Source: Leptolyngbya sp. SIO4C5 (GTDB lineage Bacteria; Cyanobacteriota; Cyanobacteriia; Phormidesmidales; Phormidesmidaceae). Taken from it: a stretch of 5,671 nt of DNA. The position numbers were made by a program, and so were the translations under genes. The stretch spans positions 1-5,671 of the forward strand of contig JAAHIC010000333.1 of assembly GCA_010671965.1 (NCBI GenBank). The letters are read 5' to 3'. The notes under the pieces are model-generated. The model did no database searches. It saw only the letters and a program-made list of their open reading frames with translations, and was not told the DNA's origin. This document shows, one piece after another, positions 5,033-5,671 of this stretch (positions are counted from its first letter, which is position 1; every line of letters begins with the position of its first letter).

Positions 5033-5383
5033 ATGGCTACTTGGCAATGTGTGAAAAACTGCGGGGCCTGCTGTCATCTAGCCCCAGAGGAGCGGCCAGA
5101 TTTAGCTGATTATCTAACGCCAGCAGAGCTAGAGCAGTATCTCAGCCTAGTTGGCGAAAATGGCTGGTGTATTCACTATGACGCGGAGCGCCGCGAATGT
5201 CGCATTTACCGCGATCGCCCGCAGTTTTGCCGGGTTGAAGCCCAGACCTTTGAGCAGATGTTCGGCGTTGATCCAGCAGAGCTAAATGAGTTTGCGATTG
5301 ACTGCTGCCAGCAGCAAATCGGCGGGGTATATGGGGACAGCAGCCCGGAAATGGAGCGTTTTCAGCAGGCGATCGCGCCTTGA
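5033..5383 (+). CDS. YkgJ/UPF0153-type cysteine-cluster (putative Zn/Fe-chelating) protein
   Basis: This 116-residue protein has the signature of the YkgJ (UPF0153) family: CVKNCGACC at residues 6-14, then Cys46, the CRIYRDRPQFC segment (Cys56 to Cys66) and a C-terminal DCC pair at 91-92, nine Cys in total. Members are thought to bind a metal through these cysteines, but a molecular role is not established. The central segment, with its (C)xxYxxRPxxC pattern, is the most conserved part of the family. No signal peptide or membrane segment is visible, so a cytosolic location is expected. AAGGAG stands 13 bases before the ATG, a longer gap than usual, and the only closer alternative (TTG) runs into a TAA, so the ATG stands. 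The gene is divergent from psb30. A link to photosystem II assembly would be speculation from position only. Confidence 0.88.
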   Translation: MATWQCVKNCGACCHLAPEERPDLADYLTPAELEQYLSLVGENGWCIHYDAERRECRIYRDRPQFCRVEAQTFEQMFGVDPAELNEFAIDCCQQQIGGVYGDSSPEMERFQQAIAP

Positions 5384-5541
5384 GCATTGCTGATCGCCCT
5401 AATTTTGCAGATAATGAAAAGAAAATGAAATTGACCTGTTTTGATTTCTGAGGTATCAGGCTGATGGTTTCGTACAATCTGCACAAGTCACCTTAGTTTT
5501 AGCCGTGAGTTCTAACGCTAACCGCCCCCTCTCTCAGACCT
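5384..5541. other. Intergenic region between convergent genes, no feature recognised
   Basis: These 158 bases lie between the stop of the cysteine-cluster gene and the stop of the minus-strand gene at the window edge. They hold only very short open frames. TTAGC and GCTAA (about 5497-5521) could form a weak 5-bp stem, but no convincing terminator or RNA was found. Confidence 0.35.
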
Positions 5542-5671
5542 CTAAGACAGGAAGACGCCCCAAAAGGTACTCGGCTTGGCTGGAGTCGCGGTGGGTTTGA
5601 CCGCCGCTGCCACGGGCTGTTCGGCCTGAAGTGGCTGGGCAGTCGCGTCTGGCTTAGCGATCTCTGCTGTC
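5542..5671 (-). CDS. Unidentified protein, C-terminal 42 residues (partial, continues outside window)
   Basis: The minus strand is open from the window edge to a TAG at 5544-5542. The frame reads TAEIAKPDATAQPLQ, an Ala/Pro/Lys-rich middle (VAAAVKPTATPAKP) and a hydrophobic end, STFWGVFLS. The composition is that of an extracytoplasmic or inter-domain linker ending in a short conserved-looking tail. The plus-strand frames over the same bases are broken by stops, which favours the minus strand. I do not recognise the family, and the start and main domains lie beyond the window. The gene converges with the cysteine-cluster gene. Confidence 0.5.
   Translation of the reverse strand, partial: TAEIAKPDATAQPLQAEQPVAAAVKPTATPAKPSTFWGVFLS

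Noticed and set aside
5142..5486. Minus-strand open frame of 114 codons over the cysteine-cluster gene
   Set aside because: Antisense shadow. The plus strand carries the conserved Cys pattern and a family-like length.
5505..5630. Plus-strand GTG frame and a lipoprotein-like stretch (GLTAAATGCSA)
   Set aside because: The GTG frame stops after 32 codons with no family resemblance. The lipobox-like stretch is followed at once by TGA, and the minus strand is open throughout.
1..5671. tRNA, rRNA, riboswitch or CRISPR array
   Set aside because: No cloverleaf, conserved RNA core or regularly spaced direct repeats was seen in any intergenic region on either strand.

Overview
The window is a piece of a cyanobacterial chromosome. 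Two things say so directly: the 39-codon photosystem II gene psb30 (ycf12), and ten copies of the HIP1 octamer GCGATCGC in 5.7 kb, about a hundred times the chance expectation. The plastid-like aldo/keto reductase and the MEP-pathway gene ispD fit. Dense short intergenic regions and mixed strands suggest a filamentous or Leptolyngbya/Synechococcales-type genome, but the genus cannot be fixed from the sequence.

Left edge (1-315). The window opens inside the last 34 codons of an IS630-family transposase (+ strand). Immediately beyond it, on the opposite strand, lie the ribosome binding site, GTG start and first 40 codons of a dienelactone-hydrolase-like gene, which then runs into the end of the element. 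The element therefore appears to have inserted at a TA in that gene and cut off everything after codon 40.

Minus-strand block (316-3781). From upstream to downstream in the reading direction: a family 9 glycosyltransferase-like protein (3781-2801) with a hairpin at its stop; an unrecognised one-helix membrane protein with a Pro/Ala-rich tail (2637-2143) followed by a perfect 11-bp hairpin; an unrecognised exported, extremely acidic Thr/Glu-rich protein (1914-1354); and an NADPH-type aldo/keto reductase (1281-316), which sits just upstream of the broken hydrolase and probably shared a transcript with it.

Right part (3782-5671). A 157-base gap (to the preferred start) separates the glycosyltransferase from the divergent ispD (+), whose better start is a GTG at 3939. 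ispD and psb30 (-) converge on a shared 9-bp hairpin. psb30 diverges from a small cysteine-cluster protein of the YkgJ/UPF0153 type (+). The last 130 bases hold the Ala/Pro-rich C-terminus of an unidentified minus-strand gene that continues out of the window.

How they work together: apart from the AKR/hydrolase pair, the genes are functionally unrelated housekeeping or accessory functions (isoprenoid precursor synthesis, photosystem II assembly, sugar transfer, metal/cysteine-cluster protein). I found no convincing new multi-gene system. The most noteworthy items are the transposon-interrupted hydrolase, the acidic exported protein, the glycosyltransferase with an altered nucleotide-sugar motif, and the divergent psb30/cysteine-cluster pair.
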